Source: Pseudomonas beijingensis (GTDB lineage Bacteria; Pseudomonadota; Gammaproteobacteria; Pseudomonadales; Pseudomonadaceae). From it: a stretch of 64,000 nt of DNA. Below the pieces are notes generated by a model. That model was not told where the DNA came from. It did no database searches and saw nothing but the letters and a program-made list of their open reading frames with translations. The translations under genes and the position numbers were made by a program. Positions 9,490-18,749 of the stretch are shown here, one piece after another. Within the stretch, counting starts at the first letter, position 1. Each line of letters opens with the position of its first letter. The stretch is from positions 6,018,001 through 6,082,000 of the forward strand of contig NZ_CP117425.1 in the NCBI RefSeq assembly GCF_030687295.1. The letters are read 5' to 3'.

Positions 9490-10110
9490 ATGAGAGCCGA
9501 TCTGGACATCATCCAGGAATGGATCCCCGCCGGCAGCCGCGTGCTCGACCTGGGCTGCGGCAACGGCGAACTGCTGACCTGGCTGCGAGACAACAAGCAA
9601 GTCACCGGCTACGGCCTGGAAAACGACCCGGACAACATCGCCGAATGCGTGGCCAAGGGCATCAACGTGATCGAGCAGGACCTGGACAAGGGCCTGGGCA
9701 ACTTCGCCAGCAACAGCTTCGACATCGTGGTCATGACCCAGGCCCTGCAAGCGGTGCACTACCCGGACAAGATCCTCGACGAAATGCTGCGGGTCGGGCG
9801 CCAGTGCATCATCACCTTCCCCAACTTCGGCCACTGGCGCTGCCGCTGGTACCTGGCGAGCAAGGGCCGCATGCCGGTCTCGGATTTCCTGCCCTACACC
9901 TGGTACAACACGCCGAACATCCACTTCTGTACCTTCGAGGATTTCGAAGCGCTGTGCCGCGAACGTGAAGCCAAAGTCATCGATCGCCTGGCCGTGGACC
10001 AGCAGCACCGCCACGGGTGGGCCAGCAAGCTATGGCCTAATCTGTTAGGTGAAATAGGCATCTATCGGGTCAGCAGCCCAGGCCTTGCCGATCATCAGGT
10101 CGCGGTGTGA
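9490..10110 (+). CDS. metW: Methionine biosynthesis protein MetW
   Basis: A 206-residue protein with a class I SAM-methyltransferase-like fold (motif I VLDLGCGNGELL) and the family's NFGHWRCRWYL segment. MetW is found next to metX in many proteobacteria and is required for, or stimulates, methionine synthesis through MetX. GAGGACGCC precedes the start. The close spacing to metX argues for cotranscription. Confidence 0.93.
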   Translation: MRADLDIIQEWIPAGSRVLDLGCGNGELLTWLRDNKQVTGYGLENDPDNIAECVAKGINVIEQDLDKGLGNFASNSFDIVVMTQALQAVHYPDKILDEMLRVGRQCIITFPNFGHWRCRWYLASKGRMPVSDFLPYTWYNTPNIHFCTFEDFEALCREREAKVIDRLAVDQQHRHGWASKLWPNLLGEIGIYRVSSPGLADHQVAV

Positions 10111-10136
10111 GCCCCCGGCCTTACCAGGAGCACGAC

Positions 10137-10571
10137 ATGAAACGTCTAGCGTTGTTTCTCATCACCGCTTGCCTGAGCGTTGGCGCCTTGGCCGCCGATG
10201 TCATCAAGGCCGAGCGGATGGAAAAATTCGGTGATATCACCGTGCATTACAACACCTTCAATTCCACCTTCCTGACGCCGGACATTGCCAAGGCAGCCGA
10301 GCTGACTCGCGGCAAGAATCAAGGCGTGATCAATGTTTCGGTGATCAAGGGCGGCAAGCCTCTGATGGCTCAAGTCAGCGGCTCGGTCAAGGATCTCACC
10401 AGCAGCTCCGTCCCGCTGAAATTCAAGCAAGTGATTGAGCAAGGCGCGATCTACTACATCGCCCAGTACCCGGTGGAACAACAGGAAGTCCGGACCTTCG
10501 AAATCGAGGTGCAAACCGGCGACAAGATCAACACCCTCAACTTCAACCAGGAACTGTTCCCGGGCCAATGA
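10137..10571 (+). CDS. DUF4426 periplasmic protein
   Basis: A 144-residue protein with a signal peptide ([20 protein letters not shown], cleaved near residue 20), followed by the all-beta DUF4426 domain. Conserved stretches include [16 protein letters not shown] and [11 protein letters not shown]. No function is established for the family. The ATG at 10137 was chosen because CCAGGAG is upstream and the signal peptide starts there. It overlaps rdgB by 4 nt (ATGA), so translation is probably coupled and the gene belongs to the metX-hemW operon. Confidence 0.85.
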   Translation: MKRLALFLITACLSVGALAADVIKAERMEKFGDITVHYNTFNSTFLTPDIAKAAELTRGKNQGVINVSVIKGGKPLMAQVSGSVKDLTSSSVPLKFKQVIEQGAIYYIAQYPVEQQEVRTFEIEVQTGDKINTLNFNQELFPGQ

Positions 10572-11164
10572 TCAACCTTACCCAACTCGTATTGGCCAGC
10601 CACAACGCCGGCAAACTCAAGGAACTGCAGGCCATGCTCGGCGGGTCGGTGCAGTTGCGCTCGATTGGCGAATTCAGCCAGGTGGAACCGGAAGAGACCG
10701 GCCTGTCGTTCGTCGAGAACGCCATCCTCAAGGCCCGTAATGCCGCGCGCATCTCGGGCCTGCCGGCGCTGGCCGACGATTCCGGGCTGGCCGTGGACTT
10801 CCTCGGCGGCGCACCGGGCATTTACTCGGCCCGTTACGCTGATGGCAAAGGTGACGCGGCGAACAACGCCAAGCTGCTCGACGCCCTCAAGGATGTGCCC
10901 GAAGCCGAGCGTGGCGCGCAGTTCGTGTGCGTGCTGGCCCTGGTGCGCCACGCCGACGATCCGTTGCCGATCCTCTGCGAAGGCCTGTGGCCCGGGCGCA
11001 TTCTCACCGAAGCCAGCGGCGAGCACGGTTTTGGCTATGACCCGTTGTTCTGGGTGCCGGAGCGCGATTGCTCCAGCGCCGAGCTGGGGCCGGTGGAAAA
11101 GAACCAACTGAGCCACCGCGCCCGCGCCATGGCCCTGCTGCGTCAACGCCTGGGCCTGCAATGA
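10568..11164 (+). CDS. rdgB: dITP/XTP pyrophosphatase RdgB
   Basis: A 198-residue Ham1-family nucleotide-sanitising enzyme that hydrolyses dITP, ITP and XTP to monophosphates. Motifs: [12 protein letters not shown] at the N-terminus, the acidic [24 protein letters not shown] region, [13 protein letters not shown], and a closing [10 protein letters not shown]. Length is normal. It overlaps both neighbours by 4 nt (DUF4426 upstream, hemW downstream), indicating a tightly coupled operon. Confidence 0.95.
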   Translation: MINLTQLVLASHNAGKLKELQAMLGGSVQLRSIGEFSQVEPEETGLSFVENAILKARNAARISGLPALADDSGLAVDFLGGAPGIYSARYADGKGDAANNAKLLDALKDVPEAERGAQFVCVLALVRHADDPLPILCEGLWPGRILTEASGEHGFGYDPLFWVPERDCSSAELGPVEKNQLSHRARAMALLRQRLGLQ

Positions 11165-12360
11165 TCGACGACGCTCCCGCACCGCTGATCCATGGCGGTG
11201 TACAAACGCCTCGGGCGCCACTGCCGGTGCTGCCGCCCCTGGCGTTGTACGTCCACATCCCGTGGTGCGTGCGCAAATGCCCGTATTGCGACTTCAACTC
11301 CCACACCGCCAGCCCGCAACTGCCGGAAGAGGAATACGTCGACGCCCTGCTGGCCGACCTCGACCAGGATTTGCACGCGGTTTACGGTCGCCCGTTGAGC
11401 TCGATCTTTTTCGGTGGCGGCACTCCAAGCCTGTTCAGTGCCCAGGCCCTGGGGCGGTTGCTCAAAGGTGTCGAGGCACGGATACCGTTCGCCCAGAACA
11501 TTGAAATCACCCTGGAAGCCAACCCCGGCACGTTTGAACAAGAAAAATTCGTCGCTTACCGGGCCTTGGGCATCAATCGCCTGTCCATTGGCATCCAGAG
11601 CTTCCAGCAGGCCAAGCTCGAAGCCCTGGGCCGGATCCATAACGGTGACGAGGCGGTGCGCGCCGCTGGCATGGCCCGACAAGCCGGGTTCGACAACTTC
11701 AACCTGGACCTGATGCATGGGCTGCCCGATCAGTCCCTCGACGACGCCTTGAGCGACCTGCGCCAAGCCATCGCCTTGAAACCGACCCACCTGTCCTGGT
11801 ACCAGTTGACGTTGGAGCCGAACACGGTGTTCTGGAACCAGCCGCCGACCTTGCCCGAAGACGACACGCTGTGGGACATCCAGGAAGCCGGGCAAGCCTT
11901 GCTGGCCGAACACGGCTACGCTCAATACGAAGTCTCGGCCTACGCCCAGCCCGATCGGGCGGCGCGACATAACCTCAATTACTGGAGCTTCGGCGACTTT
12001 ATTGGCATCGGCGCCGGCGCCCACGGCAAGCTCAGCCATCCGGACGGGCGCATCGTGCGCACCTGGAAGACCCGCCTGCCCAAGGACTATCTCAACCCGG
12101 CCAAAAGCTTCCAGGCAGGCGAGAAAACCCTGGCCAATGAAGAACTGCCGTTCGAGTTCCTGATGAACGCGCTGCGCCTGACTGCGGGCGTGGAAGCGCG
12201 GCTGTACCCGGAACGCACCGGGCTGCCCCTGCAAAGCCTGGCCAAAGGCCGGCGCGAGGCCGAACAAAGCGGGTTGTTGCAGGTCGAACCGACACGTCTG
12301 GCGGCCACCGAGCGCGGACAGTTGTTTCTCAATGACTTGCTACAGACATTTCTGAGCTGA
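11161..12360 (+). CDS. hemW: Radical SAM heme chaperone HemW
   Basis: A 399-residue HemN-like radical SAM protein. The cluster motif is [10 protein letters not shown], in the CxxxCxxC form. HemW lacks coproporphyrinogen dehydrogenase activity and acts as a heme-binding chaperone for respiratory enzymes. Also present are [10 protein letters not shown], the [11 protein letters not shown] strand, GIQSF, and the C-terminal HemN domain ([13 protein letters not shown]). The start at 11161 overlaps the rdgB stop (ATGA); the upstream in-frame extension is an rdgB shadow. Confidence 0.93.
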   Translation: MIDDAPAPLIHGGVQTPRAPLPVLPPLALYVHIPWCVRKCPYCDFNSHTASPQLPEEEYVDALLADLDQDLHAVYGRPLSSIFFGGGTPSLFSAQALGRLLKGVEARIPFAQNIEITLEANPGTFEQEKFVAYRALGINRLSIGIQSFQQAKLEALGRIHNGDEAVRAAGMARQAGFDNFNLDLMHGLPDQSLDDALSDLRQAIALKPTHLSWYQLTLEPNTVFWNQPPTLPEDDTLWDIQEAGQALLAEHGYAQYEVSAYAQPDRAARHNLNYWSFGDFIGIGAGAHGKLSHPDGRIVRTWKTRLPKDYLNPAKSFQAGEKTLANEELPFEFLMNALRLTAGVEARLYPERTGLPLQSLAKGRREAEQSGLLQVEPTRLAATERGQLFLNDLLQTFLS

Positions 12361-12378
12361 TCAACACAAGGAAATCGA

Positions 12379-12702
12379 ATGGATCTGGTACTCGACCTGC
12401 TGGCCACCGTATCCCGCTGGAGCCGCAGCAACCTGTCGGAAATCTCCCTGGCATTGGTAGGCTGCCTGCTGGTGCTGTTTGGTGCCGACATCAAGGGCTG
12501 GGTCGAACAACGCCTGGGCAGCATCGCCGGCGCCTTGCGCGTCCCGTTGATCGCCCTGCTGTGCATGATCGGCAGCGGCGCCGCGCTGATCTATGCCACG
12601 CCGTGGATCGTCAGGGGCTTGAGCCAGTTCAACAACTACAGCCTGGCGCCGGTGTTGTTGGTGGTGCTGGTGTTGATTGGCGTGGTGGCGGATCGGCGCT
12701 GA
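12379..12702 (+). CDS. DUF3392 small membrane protein
   Basis: A 107-residue protein with about three transmembrane segments (residues about 20-38, 53-75, 85-104). It matches the DUF3392 family found downstream of hemW in pseudomonads. No function is known. It starts 18 nt after hemW with ACAAGGAAAT upstream and is likely the last gene of that operon; a REPIN follows. Confidence 0.78.
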   Translation: MDLVLDLLATVSRWSRSNLSEISLALVGCLLVLFGADIKGWVEQRLGSIAGALRVPLIALLCMIGSGAALIYATPWIVRGLSQFNNYSLAPVLLVVLVLIGVVADRR

Positions 12703-12725
12703 TCCGACAGCCATCACAAAACAAC

Positions 12726-12815
12726 TGTGGGAGCGAGCTTGCTCGCGATGAGGCCATAACATCCAACATCAATGTTGACTGTCATGCCGCCATCGCGAGC
12801 AAGCTCGCTCCCACA
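12726..12815. repeat. REPIN, GAGCGAGCTTGCTCGCGAT family
   Basis: Head-to-head REP pair between the convergent DUF3392 and trmB genes. Both arms are intact. Confidence 0.9.
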
Positions 12816-12846
12816 GGGGATCCCGTTTCAGCAGGGGCTTCGGTGT

Positions 12847-13577
12847 TTAAGCCACCTTCTCGAACTTCAAATCCCAAACCCCATGCCCAAGCCGTTCGCC
12901 ACGGCGCTCGAACTTGGTGATCGGCCGTTCGGCGGCGGTCGTGGCACGCACTTGCCGTCTTCGGCCAGGTTGCGATAACCCGGGGCGACGTTCATCACTT
13001 CCAGCATGTACTCGGCGTAGGGTTCCCAGTCGGTGGCCATGTGCAGCACACCGCCGACCTTCAATTTACTGCGCACCAGTTCAGCGAACGATGCCTGGAC
13101 GATACGGCGCTTGTGGTGCCGGCTTTTGTGCCAAGGATCCGGGAAAAACAGCATCAACCGGTCAAGACTGTTGTCGGCCACGCAGCGGTTGAGCACTTCG
13201 ATGGCGTCGCAATCGTAGACCCGCAGGTTGGTCAGCCCTTGAGTCAGCACGCCGTTGAGCAACGCACCGACGCCGGGACGGTGGACTTCCACGCCGATGA
13301 AATCCTGCTCCGGCGCAGCGGCGGCCATTTCCAGCAACGAGTGGCCCATACCGAAGCCGATTTCCAGCGAGCGCGGAGCCGAGCGGCCGAAGACCTGGTC
13401 AAAATCCACCGGTGCGTCGGCCAGGGGCAGGACGAATAAAGGCGCGCCCTGCTCCAGGCCGCGCTGCTGGCCTTCAGTCATGCGCCCGGCGCGCATCACG
13501 AAACTCTTGATGCGGCGGTGCTGGCGCTCTTCGCCGTCTTCCGGCAGGACCGGCGTGTCGTTCGATTCAGTCATCAA
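12847..13577 (-). pseudogene. trmB: tRNA (guanine-N7-)-methyltransferase TrmB, frameshifted at the C-terminus
   Basis: TrmB makes m7G46 in the variable loop of tRNA using SAM. Reading from ATG 13577, the protein is normal: [15 protein letters not shown] is motif I, and [31 protein letters not shown] and [14 protein letters not shown] follow through DGKCVPRP. It then leaves frame. The expected C-terminal end ([21 protein letters not shown]) lies in another frame that stops at 12847. The shift falls in the plus-strand GGCGGCGG at about 12931-12938 and needs one base added (or two removed). The corrected length would be about 242 residues, the family norm. Confidence 0.85.
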
Positions 13578-13583
13578 TGGCTC

Positions 13584-14378
13584 TTACTTGATCAGACCAT
13601 CCAGCGGCGAGGAGGCGCTGGCGTAAAGTTTTTTCGGCATGCGGCCGGCCAGGTACGCCAGGCGACCGGCGACGATGGCGTGCTTCATGGCTTCGGCCAT
13701 CAGGACCGGCTGCTGCGCATGGGCGATGGCAGAGTTCATCAGCACCGCTTCGCAACCCAGCTCCATGGCGATGGTGGCGTCGGAGGCGGTACCGACACCG
13801 GCATCCACCAACACCGGGATCTTGGCTTCTTCCAGGATGATCTGCAGGTTGTACGGGTTGCAGATCCCCAGGCCAGTGCCGATCAGGCCGGCCAGCGGCA
13901 TGACCGCGATGCAGCCGATTTCCGCCAATTGACGGGCGATGATCGGGTCATCGCTGGTGTAGACCATCACGTCGAAACCTTCCTTGACCAGGGTTTCGGC
14001 GGCCTTGAGGGTTTCGATCACGTTGGGGAACAGGGTTTTCTGGTCCGCCAGTACTTCCAGCTTCACCAGATTGTGGCCGTCGAGCAGCTCACGGGCCAGG
14101 CGGCAGGTGCGCACGGCCTCGATGGCGTCGAAGCAGCCGGCAGTGTTCGGCAGGATGGTGTAGCGATCCGGCGGCAGGATATCCAGCAGGTTCGGTTCGC
14201 CCGGGTTCTGGCCGATGTTGGTCCGGCGCACGGCGACGGTCACGATCTCGGCGCCCGAGGCCTCGATGGCCAGGCGGGTTTCTTCCATGTCGCGGTATTT
14301 GCCGGTACCTACCAGCAAGCGCGACTGGTAGGTACGACCGGCCAGGACGAAGGGCTTGTCGCTACGAACGATGCTCAT
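13584..14378 (-). CDS. thiG: Thiazole synthase ThiG
   Basis: A 264-residue TIM-barrel enzyme. ThiG joins 1-deoxyxylulose-5-phosphate, dehydroglycine and the ThiS thiocarboxylate sulfur to form the thiamine thiazole phosphate. Visible motifs: [42 protein letters not shown], the lysine-bearing KLEVLAD strand, and the phosphate site [14 protein letters not shown]. It directly follows thiS and precedes trmB by 6 nt, as in P. aeruginosa. Confidence 0.95.
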   Translation of the reverse strand: MSIVRSDKPFVLAGRTYQSRLLVGTGKYRDMEETRLAIEASGAEIVTVAVRRTNIGQNPGEPNLLDILPPDRYTILPNTAGCFDAIEAVRTCRLARELLDGHNLVKLEVLADQKTLFPNVIETLKAAETLVKEGFDVMVYTSDDPIIARQLAEIGCIAVMPLAGLIGTGLGICNPYNLQIILEEAKIPVLVDAGVGTASDATIAMELGCEAVLMNSAIAHAQQPVLMAEAMKHAIVAGRLAYLAGRMPKKLYASASSPLDGLIK

Positions 14379-14432
14379 GGGAAATCCTCTGTTGGGGTGA
14401 GGTTCTTGCGAAATGCTGCGAAACCGAGGCGA

Positions 14433-14634
14433 CTAGCCACCGCCGATGGCGTGGACCACTTCGACGCTGTCGCCATCGTTCAACGTGGTTTCGGCGTGCT
14501 GGCTGCGCGGGACGATATCCAGATTGAGCTCCACCGCGACGCGGCGTCCGGTAAGTTCCAGACGGGTCAGCAGGGCCGCAACGGTTTCACCGTCGGGCAG
14601 TTCAAGGGGGTTCGCCGTTCAACTGAATGCGCAT
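14433..14634 (-). pseudogene. thiS: Sulfur carrier protein ThiS, frameshifted
   Basis: Too short for automatic calling once broken. From ATG 14634 the peptide begins MRIQLNGEP and stops two codons later. Removing one G from the plus-strand run of five (14606-14610) restores a full 66-residue ThiS, with a frame running through [32 protein letters not shown] and the essential C-terminal Gly-Gly (GGG before the stop at 14433). ThiS is a ubiquitin-like protein whose thiocarboxylated C-terminus donates sulfur to ThiG. Its place just upstream of thiG confirms the identity. A real null would be expected to cause thiamine auxotrophy, so a read error is favoured. Confidence 0.85.
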
Positions 14635-14724
14635 GCCGGATGCCGTCATCATTTTTAGGGGCTGGCATTCTAGCCCGATCAGTCTGGGTGACCCAAGCCA
14701 TTCGTCATGAAATGGACCGGCAGG

Positions 14725-15097
14725 TCAGCCCAGCCGCCAGGCGGCAAGCCCCAGGCACAACCAGGCCGATCAGGAACGCCACGCCACCCAACGGAGTGAT
14801 GATGCCCAGCTTGCTGATGCCCGTGAGCGTCAGCAGGTACAGGCTGCCGGAGAACAACAGGATGCCGATGACAAAGGAAATTCCGGCCCAAGTGACGATG
14901 CGCCCGGGAATGTGCGTGGCCAGCAGCGCAACGCCCAGCAACGCCAGGGTGTGCACCAGTTGGTAGGTGACGCCGGTGTGGAAAATCGCCAGGTAATCGG
15001 CGCTCAGGCGGTTTTTCAGGCCATGGGCGGCGAATGCACCCAGCGCCACGCCCGTGAAACCGAAGAAAGCCGCCAGCATCAGAAAGCTACGCAACAT
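14725..15097 (-). pseudogene. DUF423 membrane protein, frameshift near the C-terminus
   Basis: A small membrane protein of the DUF423 family. From ATG 15097, MLRSFLMLAAFFGFTGVALG, the AHGLK motif, TYQLVHTLALLGVALL and GILLFSGSLYLLTLTGI are canonical, with about four membrane segments. After FLIG the open frame continues atypically to 14705. Dropping one base from the GG at 14764-14765 gives the family-like ending WLCLGLAAWRLG with a stop at 14725 and 123 residues, the usual length. The frameshift call rests on family knowledge and is less certain than those in pilT or mutM. The function of DUF423 is unknown. Confidence 0.7.
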
Positions 15098-15169
15098 GGG
15101 AACACCAGCAGACTCGGTGGACAGGGTCTGTATAATGGCCCGCTCGACGGGTTCGGCCAAGCCATCTCT

Positions 15170-15892
15170 ATGCTGCGTACATTGTTTCGACGATTCCTTA
15201 AAGCCCTGCTCTGGTTCGCCGTCGGCAGCGTTGTGCTGGTGCTGCTGTTTCGCGTGGTGCCGCCGCCGTTCACGGCGTTGATGATCGAGCGCAAGGTTGA
15301 ATCCTGGTTCGGCGGTGAACCGATCGACCTGCAACGCACCTGGCAGCCTTGGGACCAGATCTCCGACAGCCTCAAAGTCGCAGTGATCGCTGGCGAAGAC
15401 CAGAAATTCCCCGAGCACTGGGGCTTCGACATCGGCGCGATCCAGGCCGCCTTCGCCCACAATGGCCGTGGCGGTTCGATTCGCGGCGCCAGCACTCTCA
15501 GCCAGCAAGTGTCCAAAAACCTGTTCCTGTGGTCGGGCCGCAGCTGGCTGCGCAAAGGGCTGGAGGCCTGGTTCACCGCGCTGATCGAAGTGTTCTGGCC
15601 CAAGCAGCGGATCCTTGAGGTGTACCTCAACAGCGTCGAGTGGGATGACGGTGTGTTCGGGGCGGAAGCGGCGGCACGGCATCATTTCCGCACCAGCGCC
15701 GACGCCTTGTCCCGGCAACAGGCCAGCCTGCTGGCGGCGGTATTACCCAACCCGCGCAAATGGAGCGCCAGCCGGCCGAGCCCCTACGTGCTACGGCGGG
15801 CGGGCTGGATTCGCCAGCAGATGAGCCAGTTGGGAGGCGACAGTTATTTGCTGGGGCTCGATCATGCGCGGCGGGCGCCTTGGGCGCAGTAG
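15170..15892 (+). CDS. mtgA: Monofunctional peptidoglycan glycosyltransferase MtgA
   Basis: A 240-residue GT51 enzyme that polymerises lipid II into glycan strands. It is anchored by one N-terminal membrane segment (about residues 12-32). The catalytic Glu is in AGEDQKFPEHWGFD. GGSIRGASTLSQQVSKNLFLW, KRILEVYLNSVEWDDGVFGAEAAARHHF and LLAAVLPNP are the further conserved GT51 motifs. The ATG at 15170 gives the family length; the upstream in-frame extension overlaps the divergent DUF423 gene and is rejected. TATAATGG at 15131 resembles a -10 element. Confidence 0.95.
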   Translation: MLRTLFRRFLKALLWFAVGSVVLVLLFRVVPPPFTALMIERKVESWFGGEPIDLQRTWQPWDQISDSLKVAVIAGEDQKFPEHWGFDIGAIQAAFAHNGRGGSIRGASTLSQQVSKNLFLWSGRSWLRKGLEAWFTALIEVFWPKQRILEVYLNSVEWDDGVFGAEAAARHHFRTSADALSRQQASLLAAVLPNPRKWSASRPSPYVLRRAGWIRQQMSQLGGDSYLLGLDHARRAPWAQ

Positions 15893-15912
15893 ACCAAACA
15901 CCGACATTCAAC

Positions 15913-16002
15913 TGTGGGAGCGAGCTTGCTCGCGATGGCGGAGGGTCAGGCAGCATCGATATTGAATGATAAGCCGCCATCGCGAGCAAGCTCGCTCCCA
16001 CA
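15913..16002. repeat. REPIN, GAGCGAGCTTGCTCGCGAT family
   Basis: Head-to-head REP pair between convergent mtgA and rpoH, just before their shared terminator. Confidence 0.9.
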
Positions 16003-16040
16003 GGGGGTCTGCGGCGAATCCGAGATTGAGCGCACACAAA

Positions 16041-16074
16041 AACGCCCCGATCATCACTGATCGGGGCGTTTTTT
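16041..16074. terminator. Bidirectional Rho-independent terminator between mtgA and rpoH
   Basis: Perfect 13-bp stem AACGCCCCGATCA / TGATCGGGGCGTT with a 4-nt loop. A T-run follows on plus and an A-run precedes, so it can terminate both mtgA and rpoH transcripts. Confidence 0.9.
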
Positions 16075-16091
16075 GTTGCCGCTATCGCAGG

Positions 16092-16946
16092 TCAAGCCGC
16101 AATCGACACCTTGAGCTTGTTCATCGCGCTCTTCTCAAGTTGGCGAATCCGCTCTGCCGACACGTTGTACTTCTGCGCGAGGTCGTGCAGCGTGGCCTTT
16201 TCCTCGGCCAGCCAGCGCTGGTAGAGGATGTCGCGGCTGCGTTCGTCCAGCACTTCCAAGGCTTCGTGCAGGTTGGTGTTGGAGTTGTCGCTCCAGTCGG
16301 CGTCTTCCAGTTGACGCGCCGGGTCGTACCGGTGGTCTTCCAGGTAGTTGGCCGGCGATTGGAAAGCGCTGTCGTCGTCCGCTTCGGCAGCCGGGTCGAA
16401 GGCCATGTCATGGCCCGTCAGGCGGCTTTCCATCTCGCGCACTTCCCGAGGCTCTACACCCAGGCTTTCAGCCACGCGATGGACTTCTTCGTTGTTCAGC
16501 CAGGCCAGACGCTTCTTCTGGCTGCGCAGGTTGAAGAACAGCTTGCGCTGGGCCTTGGTGGTCGCGACTTTCACGATGCGCCAGTTGCGCAGGATGAACT
16601 CGTGGATTTCCGCCTTGATCCAGTGCACCGCAAACGACACCAGGCGCACGCCCATTTCCGGGTTGAAACGCTTGACCGCTTTCATCAGGCCGACGTTGCC
16701 TTCCTGGATCAGGTCGGCCTGGGCCAGCCCGTAGCCGGAATAGCTGCGGGCGATATGTACGACAAAACGCAGGTGGGCGAGCACCATCTGCCGAGCCGCC
16801 TCAAGATCCTGCTCATAATAGAGACTCTCGGCCAGTTCACGCTCCTGCTCGGGCGTCAGCAATGGAATGCTGTTCACCGTGTGCACATAGGCCTCCAGGT
16901 TCGCACCCGGGACCAGAGCATAAGCAGGTTGCAAAGAAGTGGTCAT
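16092..16946 (-). CDS. rpoH: RNA polymerase sigma-32 factor RpoH
   Basis: A 284-residue heat-shock sigma factor. Region 2 contains [29 protein letters not shown] and the -10 recognition helix [16 protein letters not shown]. The RpoH-box [15 protein letters not shown] follows, and region 4 ends in [18 protein letters not shown]. The ATG at 16946 was chosen over the upstream extension because it starts the conserved [22 protein letters not shown]-terminus. It lies downstream of ftsX with a 112-bp gap holding its own promoters, as in other gammaproteobacteria (ftsYEX-rpoH). Confidence 0.96.
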   Translation of the reverse strand: MTTSLQPAYALVPGANLEAYVHTVNSIPLLTPEQERELAESLYYEQDLEAARQMVLAHLRFVVHIARSYSGYGLAQADLIQEGNVGLMKAVKRFNPEMGVRLVSFAVHWIKAEIHEFILRNWRIVKVATTKAQRKLFFNLRSQKKRLAWLNNEEVHRVAESLGVEPREVREMESRLTGHDMAFDPAAEADDDSAFQSPANYLEDHRYDPARQLEDADWSDNSNTNLHEALEVLDERSRDILYQRWLAEEKATLHDLAQKYNVSAERIRQLEKSAMNKLKVSIAA

Positions 16947-17058
16947 ACGAAAAAACCTCCGACTCACATAACTCGTGCAGTTCAGCACTGCGAAAATTGA
17001 CCGGGAACCCTAAGACAAGTTCCCACAAAAACCGAAAGGTCAATACGCGCAAAAAACC

Positions 17059-18081
17059 CTATTTTGGCGCAAGCTCACGCAAGTGGCGTGCGACCGCAAT
17101 CCATGCACCGATATAACCCAACAGCACCGCGCCAAGCAAGAGCGACAGACCGTCGGCGACTGGCACTCCGGCCAGCGAAAAATCACTGCCGTACAAACCG
17201 GCCAGCCCCACTACCGCATCGTTCAGCCAGTCCAGGCCAAACGCCAATACGCCCCAGGACAGAATCCCGGCACCGAAGCCATACAGCGCCCCCATATAAA
17301 GGAAGGGCCTGCGTACATAACTGTCCGTACCGCCGACGAGTTTAATCACTTCTATCTCGGTGCGGCGGTTTTCAATATGAAGACGAATGGTATTGCCTAT
17401 CACCAAAAGTAATGCAGAAACCAGCAGCACCGTCAGACCGAAGACAAACCGGTCGCCGAGCTTGAGGATCGCCGCAAGACGCTCGACCCAGACTAGATCA
17501 AGTTGCGCCTGTTGTACCTTCGGCAACTCGGAAAGTCTTTGTCTTAATGCTTCAAGGGCGGGCTTGTCGACCTCGTTCGGCGTCACCAGCACCACGCCCG
17601 GCAGCGGGTTCTCCGGCAGCTCCTTGAGGGCGTCGCCCAGGCCGGACTGTTGCTGGAACTCTTCCAGCGCCTGCTCGCGGCCGATGTACTCGGCTTCGGC
17701 CACGCCCGGCATGGCCTTGATCTGCTCACGCAACGCTTGGCCTTCGCCGGGGCTGGCGTCCATCTGCAGGTACAGGGAAATCTGCGCCGCGCGCTGCCAG
17801 GAGCCGCCCAGGCGCTCCACATTATTCAGCAATAATGACAGGCCCATAGGCAGGCTCAAGGCAACCGCCATCACCATGCAGGTAAAGAAGCTGCCGATGG
17901 GTTGCTTGCCCAGGCGCCGCAGGCTGTCCAGCAGGCTGGCGCGATGGCTTTCGATCCAGGCGCGCAGCAGCGTGGCGAAGTCCGGGCCGTCGTCATCGTC
18001 GCGTTTTTTCTTTTGCGGCTGCGGATCGGAGGCCTTCGGGGCCACGCGTTCGGCCACTTTCGGGCTGCGAGTAGCACTCAT
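17059..18081 (-). CDS. ftsX: Cell division protein FtsX
   Basis: A 340-residue permease-like protein with four transmembrane helices. With the ATPase FtsE it controls septal peptidoglycan hydrolases. An N-terminal cytoplasmic tail rich in Lys/Asp (to about residue 60) is followed by TM1 (FFTCMVMAVALSLPMGLSLLL), a periplasmic loop of about 130 residues, and three C-terminal TM helices. The stop is at 17059 and the ftsE stop overlaps the ftsX start by 4 nt. Confidence 0.95.
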   Translation of the reverse strand: MSATRSPKVAERVAPKASDPQPQKKKRDDDDGPDFATLLRAWIESHRASLLDSLRRLGKQPIGSFFTCMVMAVALSLPMGLSLLLNNVERLGGSWQRAAQISLYLQMDASPGEGQALREQIKAMPGVAEAEYIGREQALEEFQQQSGLGDALKELPENPLPGVVLVTPNEVDKPALEALRQRLSELPKVQQAQLDLVWVERLAAILKLGDRFVFGLTVLLVSALLLVIGNTIRLHIENRRTEIEVIKLVGGTDSYVRRPFLYMGALYGFGAGILSWGVLAFGLDWLNDAVVGLAGLYGSDFSLAGVPVADGLSLLLGAVLLGYIGAWIAVARHLRELAPK

Positions 18082-18749
18082 ACGCCGGCCTCCCCGTCAC
18101 CAATCAGGCGTCCGCGCTGCAACGTGAGCATGCGGTGACGCATGCGCGCGATCAACGCCAGGTCGTGACTGGCGATCAGCACGCTGGTGCCCAGACGGTT
18201 GATGTCTTCGAACACGCCCATGATTTCCGCCGCCAGGCGCGGGTCGAGGTTACCAGTGGGTTCGTCCGCCAGCAGCAAGGCCGGGCGATGGACGATGGCG
18301 CGGGCGATGCCGACGCGCTGTTGCTGGCCGGTGGACAGGTCGCCCGGATACAGGTCGGTCTTGTCCGACAGGGCCACGCGCTCCAGGGCCGAGTCCACCC
18401 GCTTGATGATCTCGGCCTTGGACAGGCCAAGGATCTGCAACGGCAACGCCACGTTGTTGAACACCGTGCGGTCGAACAGCAACTGGTGATTCTGGAACAC
18501 TACACCGATCTGCCGCCGCAGGTAGGGGATCTGGGCATTGCTGATGGTGCTCAGGTCCTGGCCGGCCAGCAGCAGTTTGCCAGTGGAAGGCCGCTCCATC
18601 GCCAGCAGCAGGCGCAGCAAGGTACTTTTACCGGCGCCGGAATGGCCGGTGACAAACAGAAACTCGCCCCGACGGACCCGAAAGCTCAGCTCATGCAAGC
18701 CGACGTGACCGTTCGGATAGCGTTTACCGACCTGTTCGAAACGAATCAT
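18078..18749 (-). CDS. ftsE: Cell division ATP-binding protein FtsE
   Basis: A 223-residue ABC ATPase. Walker [10 protein letters not shown], the Q-loop region VVFQNHQLL, the signature [14 protein letters not shown], Walker [15 protein letters not shown] and the H-loop ASHD are all present. It pairs with FtsX at the division site. The start overlaps the ftsY stop and its own stop overlaps the ftsX start, giving a translationally coupled ftsY-ftsE-ftsX unit. Confidence 0.97.
   Translation of the reverse strand: MIRFEQVGKRYPNGHVGLHELSFRVRRGEFLFVTGHSGAGKSTLLRLLLAMERPSTGKLLLAGQDLSTISNAQIPYLRRQIGVVFQNHQLLFDRTVFNNVALPLQILGLSKAEIIKRVDSALERVALSDKTDLYPGDLSTGQQQRVGIARAIVHRPALLLADEPTGNLDPRLAAEIMGVFEDINRLGTSVLIASHDLALIARMRHRMLTLQRGRLIGDGEAGV

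Noticed and set aside
13518..14966. 482-codon plus-strand open frame over trmB-thiG-thiS
   Set aside because: Antisense of thiG; the minus-strand protein has all ThiG motifs.
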